From Clostridiaceae bacterium (GTDB taxonomy: Bacteria > Bacillota > Clostridia > Lachnospirales > Lachnospiraceae), in NCBI GenBank assembly GCA_018378255.1, contig JAGZXV010000088.1, positions 1-21,279 of the forward strand: 21,279 nt of DNA. Direction: 5' to 3'. The translations under genes and the position numbers were made by a program. Below, one piece after another: positions 1 to 7,655 of the stretch. The number at the start of each line of letters is the position of its first letter. Position 1 is the stretch's first letter. The notes below the pieces were generated by a model. That model saw nothing but the letters and a program-made list of their open reading frames with translations. It made no database searches and was not told the DNA's origin.

Positions 1-1
1 T

Positions 2-178
2 ATGGGGGAGGAAAAAGCCGCAATCGCCCTGGAAGAGCGTGAAAAAAAGAAGAGAGATATGTTTTCTGTTTTATCAGAAGAAGAAAAGGCGGTTTTGCTT
101 TCCCTACTTGAAAAAATGACGGCTCATTGGCTGGAGCTTTATGGAGAGCCGGGAAAACGAGGTAAAAAGACAATATGA
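2..178 (+). CDS. MarR-family regulator, C-terminal fragment (5' end outside window)
   Basis: An open frame runs from the left edge to the TGA at 176-178. The visible 58 codons are charged and helical, with the segment LSEEEKAVLLSLLEKMTAHW near the end. That pattern is typical of the dimerisation helix closing MarR-family winged-helix repressors. The DNA-binding part lies outside the window, so the family call rests on this tail and on context: MarR regulators often precede heterodimeric ABC multidrug exporters and repress them. Its stop overlaps the next start as ATGA (175-178), so the two are translationally coupled and cotranscribed. The ATG at 2-4 is taken as an internal Met because nothing upstream can be checked. 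The family call is an inference; the open frame and overlap are seen directly. Confidence 0.6.
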   Translation: MGEEKAAIALEEREKKKRDMFSVLSEEEKAVLLSLLEKMTAHWLELYGEPGKRGKKTI

Positions 179-1893
179 GGCTGATTTTACAATACCTGCG
201 CAGACACATAGGAATATTTCTGATATCAACCATGTTTCTGACCATGGAAGCCATGGCGGACCTGCTGCAGCCTACGTTGATGTCATTTATTGTGGATAAA
301 GGGGTCGGTGATTCAGATATCCGCATGATTCTGCACTATGGAATGATCATGCTTTTGATCGCTTTGGTGGGCGCTGTTTCTGCCGTAATGCGCAGCCGGT
401 TTGCCAGCCGCACTTCGCAGACCATTGGAAAAGAGATGCGTCAGGATATCTATCACAATGTCCAGCAGCTTTCTCTGGAAAATATTGACCGTTTGCAGCC
501 GTCTTCCATTATCACGAGGATTACCAATGACGTTTCCCAGATACAGGATCTTATTAACAGCATTATGCGAATGATGGTTAAGGCTCCCATTACCTGTGTG
601 GGAGCGATTGTGCTGATTCTGATTCAGACGCCGAAGCAGGCTCCGATTATGATTGGAATCATTGTTGTTGTGGCATTTCTGATTTTAGGGAATATGAGGA
701 TCGGTTATCCCCGTTTTGGAGTGGTGCAGCAGAAACTGGATCAATTAAACGGTGTTACGAGAGAGTTTTTGTCGGCTGTACGGGTGGTGAAAGCGTTTAA
801 TGCAGAAGATGAGGAAACCGTCAAATTTGAACGGGCTTCCACAGAACTTGCCAATGCGAATACCGCCGCCCTGCGAATTGTAGCGGCATTTTCACCGTTA
901 ATCAATCTGACTGTGAACTTTGGTATTGTGCTGCTTTTGTGGATATCCAAAAACCAGAACAGCTCTGAAATAGGGAAACTGATGGCGTCTGTCAATTATA
1001 TGACACAGGTATTATTTGCAGTCACGATGATTTCCAATGTCATAAATGTTGCGGTTCGCGCGATGGCCTCTTCCGGCAGAATCCAGGAAGTTTTGAACGA
1101 GAAGCCGGCGCAGCATTTCCCGGAGAATCCTCTGAAACCGGATATCAAGGGTGAAATCTCCTTTGAAAATGTCTCCTTTGCCTATGCCGGAGCGGGAAAA
1201 GAAACTCTGAAAGGCATCAGTTTTAAAATCAATCCCGGTGAAACCATTGGCATTATCGGACCTACAGGATCGGGAAAAACAACTCTAGTCAATCTGGTTC
1301 CCCGGCTGTATGACGTGTCGGAGGGCAGAATTCTCATAGACGGCTGTGACGTCACACAGATCGATGAAACCCTGTTGAGAAGTTCGGTTGCAGTAGCTGC
1401 ACAAAAGGCTCTGCTGTTCACCGGCAGCATCCGTGATAATCTGCGCTGGGGCAGAGAGGATGCAGGTGACGAGGAGATCCAGGCAGCAGCGGAGACGGCC
1501 TGTGCGGATGATTTCATTCTGAAGACAGAAAAAGGATATGATACATGGCTGGAGCAGGGAGGAGTTAATCTGTCCGGCGGACAAAAACAGCGGATTTCCC
1601 TTGCCCGCGCCTTAGTCCGCAATCCCCGGATTCTGATTCTGGACGATTGTACCAGTGCGCTGGATGCACAGACAGAGGCCAGTGTATTGAACCGGATGAG
1701 GGAACATTTACATGGCCTTACGGTGCTTTTAATCAGCCAGCGGATTTCCACCGTGATGCGCGCAGACAAAATTCTCTGTCTGGAAAATGGTACCGTACAA
1801 GGTTTTGGAACCCATGAACAGCTTATGAAAAACTGTGAGTTATACAGAGCGGTCTTTGAATCTCAGATTGGAGGTGGGCAAAATGCCAGATAA
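175..1893 (+). CDS. Heterodimeric ABC exporter subunit, degenerate-site half (pair 1, first subunit)
   Basis: This is a 572-aa type IV (exporter-fold) ABC half-transporter in the cytoplasmic membrane. Residues about 10-300 form the six-helix transmembrane domain and about 325-565 the ATPase domain. Visible motifs are Walker A GPTGSGKTT (362-370), Q-loop Q410, signature LSGGQ (466-470), Walker B ILILDD (486-491) and D-loop SALD (494-497). Two catalytic positions are altered: Asp491 replaces the Walker B Glu, and Gln522 (SQR) replaces the H-loop His. In the TM287/288, LmrCD and BmrCD type of exporter, such changes mark the subunit whose Walker motifs form the non-hydrolytic site. The next gene supplies the matching degenerate signature. 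The start overlaps the MarR stop, with GAGG upstream. Drug or lipid-like substrates are likely from the family, but the actual substrate is unknown. Confidence 0.93.
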   Translation: MRLILQYLRRHIGIFLISTMFLTMEAMADLLQPTLMSFIVDKGVGDSDIRMILHYGMIMLLIALVGAVSAVMRSRFASRTSQTIGKEMRQDIYHNVQQLSLENIDRLQPSSIITRITNDVSQIQDLINSIMRMMVKAPITCVGAIVLILIQTPKQAPIMIGIIVVVAFLILGNMRIGYPRFGVVQQKLDQLNGVTREFLSAVRVVKAFNAEDEETVKFERASTELANANTAALRIVAAFSPLINLTVNFGIVLLLWISKNQNSSEIGKLMASVNYMTQVLFAVTMISNVINVAVRAMASSGRIQEVLNEKPAQHFPENPLKPDIKGEISFENVSFAYAGAGKETLKGISFKINPGETIGIIGPTGSGKTTLVNLVPRLYDVSEGRILIDGCDVTQIDETLLRSSVAVAAQKALLFTGSIRDNLRWGREDAGDEEIQAAAETACADDFILKTEKGYDTWLEQGGVNLSGGQKQRISLARALVRNPRILILDDCTSALDAQTEASVLNRMREHLHGLTVLLISQRISTVMRADKILCLENGTVQGFGTHEQLMKNCELYRAVFESQIGGGQNAR

Positions 1894-3706
1894 AAATATA
1901 GCGGTGCCACCGAGAAATATCAACGGAATTTCCCGTCCAAGCCACGGCAGAGTGGTTGTAAAACCAAAGGATATGAAGGGAACGCTCCGCAGACTTTGGA
2001 TGCTGACAAAAGGGCAGAGAAAAGGGCTGGGATGGATCCTCCTGTTATCCGCATTTTCTTCTGCGGCCTCCATTTTCTCCCCATATCTTACTGGGAAAAT
2101 CGTGACCATGATCGTTGACGGGGATGCGATTATCTTTGTATTATGCATACTTTCCGGATTATATATCTGCGATTGGCTGATTCGGTTCCTGCAGCAGTTT
2201 TTTATGGCGGCCATCGGCCAGCGCATCATCCGGCATATCCGTACAGTTTTATTTGACCACATAAAAACGCTGCCGCTGGCATTTTTTGACAGAAAACAGC
2301 ACGGTGAGCTGATGAGCCGTCTGACCAATGACGTGGACAACATCAGCACCACGATCTCCAATTCCCTGACACTGCTTTTGACCTATCTTTTCACCATTTC
2401 CGGCATATTTGTGATGATGATCTGTCTCAGTCCGCTGCTGACTCTGGTTTCCCTGGCCGGCGTTGTTCTGATCTTTTTGCTGACAAAAGCGGTCACAAAA
2501 CGGACCAGAAAACTGTTTGCGGCGCAGCAGAAGGCTCTGGGGAAACTGAACGGCCAGGTTGAGGAGAGTATATCCGGACTTGCGGTTGTGAAAACATTTT
2601 GCAGGGAAAAACAGATGGAGGCAGAATTCCGGTTAAACAATGATAATTTGTGCAATGCGTCAATTAAGGCCCTGATCTGTTCCGGATATCTGATGCCTCT
2701 GATGAATGTGATCAACAACCTCTGCTACGTGGCTCTTGCCGTGTTCAGCGGAGTATTGTTCATCAACGGCAATATAAGGGATATCGGGCTGATCACCAGT
2801 TTCCTTCTCTATGTCCGGCAGTTTACAAGGCCCTTTGTCGAGATCGCCAATATTTATAATAATTTTCAGACAGCCGTTGCAGGCGCAGAACGGGTTTTTG
2901 AGATTCTGGATGAACCTTCGGAACCGGAGGACAGACCGGAAGCGCTGGAACTGAGGGATACCCGCGGGAATATTGTGCTGCATCAGGTACAGTTTGGATA
3001 TACTCCGGAAAAAGCCGTTTTGAAAGACATTTCCCTGAAGATTCCTGCAGGAACCCAGGTGGCCATCGTCGGCCCAACTGGTTCCGGAAAAACAACGATC
3101 ATTAATCTTTTGACACGTTTTTATGATGTGACATCCGGAAAAATCACACTGGACGATCATGATTTGAGAGATTATAAAATGAAAAGCCTGCGAAATACAT
3201 TTGGCGTGGTGCTGCAGGATACCGCGCTGTTTGCCGAATCCGTCCTGGACAATATCCGGTACGGACATAAAAGCGCGAGTGAGGAACAGGTGCGGAGAGC
3301 AGCCCGCATCGCAGGCGCAGACGGGTTCATTGAACGCCTTCCCCACGGCTATCATACGGTTCTGGAACAGGGCGGCAATGAGCTTTCCCAGGGGGAGCGG
3401 CAGCTGCTCACCATTGCCAGGGCAGTCCTCACCAACGCGCCAATCGTGATTCTGGATGAGGCCACCAGTTCGGTGGACACCATCACCGAGCAGAAAATCC
3501 GAAAGGCTATGCTGAAAATATGCGAGGGCAGGACTTCTTTTATTATCGCCCACCGGCTTTCCACCATAAGGGATTCGGACCGCATCATTTTGATAGAAGA
3601 CGGCAGGATAGCAGAGCAGGGAAGCCATGATGAACTCATAGCCCTGGGCGGTAAATATGCAGACATGTATCATACCCAGAGTGGAAAGTTAAGGTCAGCC
3701 AACTAG
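1883..3706 (+). CDS. Heterodimeric ABC exporter subunit, catalytic half (pair 1, second subunit)
   Basis: This 607-aa ABC half-exporter is the partner of the preceding gene. A roughly 45-residue cytosolic N-terminal extension precedes the transmembrane domain (about 50-335). The ATPase domain has Walker A GPTGSGKTT (397-405), Q445, signature LSQGE (501-505), Walker B IVILDE with catalytic Glu526, and H-loop His557. The intact Glu and His with a degenerate signature is the exact complement of the upstream subunit, so one composite ATP site is functional and one is not. The start chosen is the ATG at 1883, preceded by GGAGGTGGG at 1870-1878 and overlapping the upstream ORF by 11 bp. An in-frame upstream extension to 1835 would add 16 residues without a comparable ribosome site. 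The stop lies inside the terminator stem that follows. Confidence 0.94.
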   Translation: MPDKNIAVPPRNINGISRPSHGRVVVKPKDMKGTLRRLWMLTKGQRKGLGWILLLSAFSSAASIFSPYLTGKIVTMIVDGDAIIFVLCILSGLYICDWLIRFLQQFFMAAIGQRIIRHIRTVLFDHIKTLPLAFFDRKQHGELMSRLTNDVDNISTTISNSLTLLLTYLFTISGIFVMMICLSPLLTLVSLAGVVLIFLLTKAVTKRTRKLFAAQQKALGKLNGQVEESISGLAVVKTFCREKQMEAEFRLNNDNLCNASIKALICSGYLMPLMNVINNLCYVALAVFSGVLFINGNIRDIGLITSFLLYVRQFTRPFVEIANIYNNFQTAVAGAERVFEILDEPSEPEDRPEALELRDTRGNIVLHQVQFGYTPEKAVLKDISLKIPAGTQVAIVGPTGSGKTTIINLLTRFYDVTSGKITLDDHDLRDYKMKSLRNTFGVVLQDTALFAESVLDNIRYGHKSASEEQVRRAARIAGADGFIERLPHGYHTVLEQGGNELSQGERQLLTIARAVLTNAPIVILDEATSSVDTITEQKIRKAMLKICEGRTSFIIAHRLSTIRDSDRIILIEDGRIAEQGSHDELIALGGKYADMYHTQSGKLRSAN

Positions 3707-3723
3707 AAACGGCTGACCTTTTT
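3691..3723 (+). terminator. Intrinsic terminator of ABC pair 1
   Basis: AAGGTCAGCC (3691-3700) and GGCTGACCTT (3711-3720) form a perfect 10-bp stem with a 10-nt loop, continuing into T residues. The stem begins within the last codons of the second ABC gene and the stop codon (3704-3706) is in the loop. This separates pair 1 from pair 2. Confidence 0.88.
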
Positions 3724-3750
3724 CCCTGTATTTTCATCATCCGAAAGCTA

Positions 3751-3779
3751 TTGATTTTCCCTTCCACATCATGTATACT
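3751..3779 (+). promoter_or_regulatory. Sigma-A-type promoter for the second ABC operon leader
   Basis: TTGATT (3751-3756) and TATACT (3774-3779) are separated by exactly 17 bp, a near-consensus housekeeping promoter. Transcription would start near 3785-3788. It lies between the pair 1 terminator and the leader terminator at 3821-3850, so it should make an RNA that meets a terminator after about 65 nt unless read-through is allowed. Confidence 0.7.
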
Positions 3780-3820
3780 ACACTAAGTACCAGGTGTGTC
3801 ACCGCCATTAAGAGAACCTA

Positions 3821-3850
3821 AAAAAAGAGGCGATCCGTCGTCTCTTTTTT
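3821..3850 (+). terminator. Leader terminator (attenuator) upstream of ABC pair 2
   Basis: AAAAAAGAG-GCGA, loop TCCG, TCGT-CTCTTTTTT: a 13-bp stem containing one G-T pair, closed by a tetraloop, with the T-tract as its 3' arm. It starts only about 35 nt after the predicted transcription start and ends about 75 nt before the ABC start, so it does not serve as the end of a long transcript. The A-tract/T-tract symmetry means it could also act on the minus strand. Confidence 0.8.
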
Positions 3851-3861
3851 CGTACTGCCAA

Positions 3862-3921
3862 ATGAAACTGCAAACAATAAAGAAAATAGAAATACGGCCT
3901 TGTTTTAGCCGTATGTGGTAA
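3862..3921 (+). CDS. Putative 19-aa leader peptide upstream of ABC pair 2
   Basis: The frame ATG 3862 to TAA 3919-3921 encodes MKLQTIKKIEIRPCFSRMW. It lies just after the leader terminator and spans a perfect 7-bp hairpin, ATACGGC (3892-3898) with GCCGTAT (3908-3914). Its stop is 5 nt before the ATG at 3927 of the ABC gene, a spacing that permits translational coupling. This matters because none of the candidate ABC starts (3915, 3927, 3942) has a good Shine-Dalgarno site. Against it, the leader ORF itself also lacks a clear ribosome site. It may be a regulatory leader peptide whose translation opens the hairpin and feeds ribosomes to the exporter gene, or a chance ORF. Confidence 0.4.
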   Translation: MKLQTIKKIEIRPCFSRMW

Positions 3922-3926
3922 AATAT

Positions 3927-5801
3927 ATGGAAAAAATAAAAATGTCAAAAAATAGAAAAGTTCATCTGATCTTCAGATTCCTTCAAGGCTCCAAACGCTA
4001 TTTTTCCCTTGCGGTAGCGGCGTCGCTGATTTCAACGATATTAAATGCCCTGACACCGCAGATTTTCCGGTACAGCATTGATGAGGTGCTGGGCGGAAAC
4101 AGCGGGGATCAAGGAATTTATTTCTCCGATCACCTGTGGATACTGGCGCTTATGATAGTGGCTGTTGCGGTGGCTTCGGGGCTTTTTACCTATATAAGCC
4201 GTACCAACACGGCAAAAGCGGGAGAGAATTTCGCTAAAAACCTGCGGGATGCGCTGTTTATCCATGTACAGAAACTTCCGATGAAGTGGCACGATAAGAA
4301 CCAGACAGGAGATATTATCCAGCGCTGCACCTCTGATGTGGAAGTGATTCGTGGATTCGTGGTAACACAGCTTTTGGAAGTGTTCCGGACCGGATTTCTG
4401 GTGATCACGTCATTTGTGATGATGTTTTCCATGAACGTGAAGCTTTCCTGTATCGTTCTTTTGTTCGTTCCGGTTGTAATCGTGTATTCGACCGTGTTCT
4501 ATAAATTGATAGCAGAGCGGTTTACCACTGCGGATGAAGCGGAGGGAGAGCTTTCCACGGTTGTTCAGGAGAATGCTACGGGAGTGCGCGTGGTGCGGGC
4601 ATTTGGACGGGAACAATTCGAGATGGAGCGGTTTGATGAGAAAAATGACGCCTTCGCGAAGCTGTGGATCCGCCTGGGCTCTTTATCCGGTCTGTATTGG
4701 GGAATCGGCGATCTGATAACGGGACTGCAGGTGGTTGCAGTCATTATTTTCGGAGTGGCCGAGGCAGTTAACGGTTACATTTCTGTGGGTGAGTTTATCG
4801 CTTTTGCTGCCTACAATTCAACGCTTGTATGGCCAATCCGCGGCCTGGGACGCATTCTTTCGGACATGAGTAAAGCTGGTGTTTCCTTTGAACGTGTGGA
4901 TTATATTATCCATTCACAGGAAGAAATGTATGGGAAAGAGGATGGAAACGCCGGAAAAGGCAGTATTCCCCCCATGGTATCCAGTGAAACATCCGCCGGG
5001 AAAAATCTCTCTACCATGACAGATCATGAACAGCCCGGCCAAAAGTTCGACATTTCCTTCCAACACGTATCGTTCGGTTACGAGACAGGAAAAGACGTGC
5101 TCCGGGATATCTCCTTTGCGGTTCCCCAGGGCAGGACCTTTGGGGTTTTAGGCGGAACAGGAAGCGGAAAGTCTACAATCATCCAGCTTCTTTCACGACT
5201 ATATGAGCTGGATGATGACCGGGGAAATATTTATATCGGTGGCAGAGAGATCAAAGATATTCCCCTTGAGGAACTCAGAAGAAATATCGGAATGGTTCTG
5301 CAGGAGCCCTTTTTATACTCCAGAACCATCCGGGAGAATATAGCGGCCTCCGTACCGGATGCATCATTGGAGGAGATACGTTATGCGGCTCAGATCGCAT
5401 GTATCGATGATGCTATCATGAGCTTTCCGGACGGGTATGAAACCCTCGTTGGGGAGCGGGGCGTCACTTTATCGGGAGGACAGAAACAGCGGATTGCCAT
5501 TGCGAGAATGCTGCTTCAGAAAGCGCCGATTATGGTATTTGATGATTCCTTATCGGCCGTGGATTCCCAGACGGATTATAACATCCGCCGGGCACTGAAA
5601 GAACATATGGAGCACGCAACGGTTATTCTGATATCCCACAGAGTGACATCCCTCATGGGGGCGGATGAGATCATGGTACTGAACCAGGGGAGAATAGAAG
5701 AATGCGGAACCCACGGGGAGCTGATACAAAGAAATGGAATCTACCGCAGGATTTATGAAATACAGATGAGCCGTGACGACAGAAAGAAAATGGAGGGATA
5801 G
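3927..5801 (+). CDS. Heterodimeric ABC exporter subunit, degenerate-site half (pair 2, first subunit)
   Basis: A half-transporter of 624 aa when started at ATG 3927. GTG 3915 and ATG 3942 are in-frame alternatives and none has a strong ribosome site; 3927 is chosen for its position 5 nt after a leader ORF stop. Transmembrane domain about residues 20-320, followed by a roughly 40-residue low-complexity linker (about 335-373), then the ATPase domain. This has Walker A GGTGSGKST (409-417), Q459, intact signature LSGGQ (515-519), Walker B IMVFDD with Asp540 in place of Glu, and H-loop His571 retained. The Asp marks it as the degenerate-site subunit of a heterodimeric exporter, with the next gene as partner. 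The linker is longer than in the first pair. Multidrug or peptide export is likely by family, but the substrate is not shown. Confidence 0.92.
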   Translation: MEKIKMSKNRKVHLIFRFLQGSKRYFSLAVAASLISTILNALTPQIFRYSIDEVLGGNSGDQGIYFSDHLWILALMIVAVAVASGLFTYISRTNTAKAGENFAKNLRDALFIHVQKLPMKWHDKNQTGDIIQRCTSDVEVIRGFVVTQLLEVFRTGFLVITSFVMMFSMNVKLSCIVLLFVPVVIVYSTVFYKLIAERFTTADEAEGELSTVVQENATGVRVVRAFGREQFEMERFDEKNDAFAKLWIRLGSLSGLYWGIGDLITGLQVVAVIIFGVAEAVNGYISVGEFIAFAAYNSTLVWPIRGLGRILSDMSKAGVSFERVDYIIHSQEEMYGKEDGNAGKGSIPPMVSSETSAGKNLSTMTDHEQPGQKFDISFQHVSFGYETGKDVLRDISFAVPQGRTFGVLGGTGSGKSTIIQLLSRLYELDDDRGNIYIGGREIKDIPLEELRRNIGMVLQEPFLYSRTIRENIAASVPDASLEEIRYAAQIACIDDAIMSFPDGYETLVGERGVTLSGGQKQRIAIARMLLQKAPIMVFDDSLSAVDSQTDYNIRRALKEHMEHATVILISHRVTSLMGADEIMVLNQGRIEECGTHGELIQRNGIYRRIYEIQMSRDDRKKMEG

Positions 5802-5804
5802 CAG

Positions 5805-7655
5805 ATGGCAGCATACGAAGAACAAGAATATAACAATCCTTTCAGCTTCAGGATATGGATGAAACTGGCCCCGTTTTTTAAACCTTATAAGAAATTTTTT
5901 GCAGTTACGCTGGGACTTAACGTTCTGCTTGCAGGAGTGGATATCCTTGTGCCCCTGTTCCAAAGCTATGCCATTGATACTTTTATAATACCTGACCGCA
6001 TGGATGGACTTTGGGGCTTTGCGCTGGTTTATATTTTGGTGATTGCAGCTCAGACGGTTTGTGTTTATCTGTCGGTTCATGCGGCAACTACCATAGAGAT
6101 GAATGTGGGAAAGGACTTAAAAAGAGCCCAGTTCCAGCACCTGCAGATCCTGTCATTTTCCTATTATAATACCACGCCGGTGGGCTATATACATGCCCGG
6201 GTGATGAGTGATACTTTAAAGATCGCAGGTATGATAGCATGGGGCATGGTGGATATGTTCTGGGCCCTGATTTATGTTGTCAGTGTGTTTGTGATCATGT
6301 TCATTCTGAATGCCAGGCTGGCCCTCATTATCACCATGATCGTTCCGTGTATCGCCCTGCTGACGGTGTATTTCCAGAACCGTATTTTAAAATGGAACCG
6401 GAAGGTCAGACGGATCAATTCCCAGATCACAAGCGCATACAATGAAGGGATTACCGGAGTTAAAACGTCAAAAAGTATGGTGATTGAAAAGGACAACGAG
6501 GAACGTTTTTTTGAAAAGACTTCGGATATGCATCAGGCGGCAATCCGTTCTGCGAAACTGAATGCGGTCTATATTCCGGCCATTTTATTTTTCAGTTCGG
6601 TAGCTTCTGCGGTTGTATTGGCAAAAGGCGGTTATATGGTGCGGGAGAACTTGATTAAACTTGGAACCTTGTCCGTATTTATCTCTTATGCGGTTGTAAT
6701 ATTTGAACCGATCCAGCAGCTCGCCAGATTGTTGGCAGACCTGATTTCCTGTCAGGCGAACATAGAGCGTGTGATGGATTTGCTGGAACAGAAGCCCAAT
6801 GTGGTGGACCGGCCCGATGTGCTGGAAAAATATGGGGATTCCTTTTCGCCTAACAGGGATAACTGGGAAAAGATCAGAGGGGATATCGTGTTTGAAGATG
6901 TTTCCTTTATGTATCCGGACGGTAAGGAATATGTACTGGAACATTTTAATCTTCATGTGCCTGCCGGTATGAATGTTGCGATTGTCGGTGAGACAGGAGC
7001 AGGAAAATCCACCCTCGTGAATCTGGTAGGCAGGTTTTTTGAACCGACAAAAGGAAGAATATTGATCGATGGTGTGGATTACCGGGAACGTTCCCAGCTA
7101 TGGCTTCACAGCCAGATCGGTTATGTGCTTCAAAATCCCCATCTGTTTTCCGGAACTGTGCGGGATAATATCCGATACGGCCGTCTGGACGCATCGGATG
7201 AGGAGATCAGAGAAGCAGCCAGAAATGTGTCCGCAGATAAGGTTGTTGAGAAAATGGAAAAAGGATACGACAGCGATGTGGGCGAAAGCGGAGGCCTGCT
7301 TTCCACAGGTGAAAAGCAGTTGATTTCATTCGCACGGGCGGTTTTAGCCAATCCAGCCATCTTTGTTTTGGATGAGGCCACTTCCTCCATTGATACACAA
7401 ACGGAAAAGCTGATTCAGGATGCGACGAATCATCTGCTCAAGGGACATACTTCTTTTGTGATCGCCCATCGTTTATCCACAATCCGTCAGGCGGATCTGA
7501 TATTGGTTGTAAAGGATGGCAAGATCATAGAACAGGGCACTCACTTAGAACTTCTGGATAAAAAGGGATATTATTACGAATTGTATTCCAGACAGTTTGA
7601 GGAAGAAGCGGCTATGAAAATTTACGCAGGAGAGCAGGAAAGAATCATATGCTGA
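5805..7655 (+). CDS. Heterodimeric ABC exporter subunit, catalytic half (pair 2, second subunit)
   Basis: A 616-aa ABC half-exporter starting 3 nt after the previous stop, with GGAGGGA just upstream (within the end of the previous gene). Transmembrane domain about residues 25-320. The ATPase domain has Walker A GETGAGKST (395-403), Q443, degenerate signature LSTGE (499-503), Walker B IFVLDE with catalytic Glu524, and His555. It complements the Asp540 subunit before it, giving one active and one degenerate composite ATP site. It is more like the second subunit of pair 1 than like its own partner in these motifs, so the two pairs look like diverged copies of the same two-gene unit. Its end overlaps the next gene by 7 bp, implying one transcript. 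Confidence 0.94.
   Translation: MAAYEEQEYNNPFSFRIWMKLAPFFKPYKKFFAVTLGLNVLLAGVDILVPLFQSYAIDTFIIPDRMDGLWGFALVYILVIAAQTVCVYLSVHAATTIEMNVGKDLKRAQFQHLQILSFSYYNTTPVGYIHARVMSDTLKIAGMIAWGMVDMFWALIYVVSVFVIMFILNARLALIITMIVPCIALLTVYFQNRILKWNRKVRRINSQITSAYNEGITGVKTSKSMVIEKDNEERFFEKTSDMHQAAIRSAKLNAVYIPAILFFSSVASAVVLAKGGYMVRENLIKLGTLSVFISYAVVIFEPIQQLARLLADLISCQANIERVMDLLEQKPNVVDRPDVLEKYGDSFSPNRDNWEKIRGDIVFEDVSFMYPDGKEYVLEHFNLHVPAGMNVAIVGETGAGKSTLVNLVGRFFEPTKGRILIDGVDYRERSQLWLHSQIGYVLQNPHLFSGTVRDNIRYGRLDASDEEIREAARNVSADKVVEKMEKGYDSDVGESGGLLSTGEKQLISFARAVLANPAIFVLDEATSSIDTQTEKLIQDATNHLLKGHTSFVIAHRLSTIRQADLILVVKDGKIIEQGTHLELLDKKGYYYELYSRQFEEEAAMKIYAGEQERIIC

Larger units (their letters stand above)
3786..3926 (+). 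promoter_or_regulatory. Candidate transcription-attenuation leader of the second ABC pair
   Basis: The leader predicted from the 3751-3779 promoter contains, in order: a small hairpin GGTG-TGT-CACC near its 5' end; a very short frame GTG-TGT-CAC-CGC-CAT-TAA (3794-3811) without a clear ribosome site; a strong terminator hairpin (3821-3850); a 19-codon ORF (3862-3921); and a second 7-bp hairpin (3892-3914) just before the ABC start. A terminator this close to a promoter and upstream of a drug-exporter-type gene is typical of ribosome- or ligand-controlled attenuation. BmrCD in B. subtilis and several antibiotic-resistance ABC genes in Firmicutes are the models. I do not recognise a named riboswitch class. 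The individual elements are seen; their regulatory action is inferred. Confidence 0.55.

Noticed and set aside
1835..1882. In-frame upstream extension of the second ABC gene by 16 residues
   Set aside because: It would overlap the first ABC gene by 59 bp and lacks a ribosome site, whereas ATG 1883 has GGAGGTGGG at the right spacing.
2660..3673. Long minus-strand open frame (337 codons) opposite the second ABC gene
   Set aside because: It is fully antisense to a well-conserved ATPase gene, its translation has no recognisable domain, and the opposite strand explains the sequence.
3771..3821. 16-codon ORF starting ATG 3771 and ending at the leader terminator
   Set aside because: Its start codon abuts the -10 element (3774-3779), upstream of the predicted transcription start, and it has no ribosome site. 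It would be real only if a more distant promoter is used.
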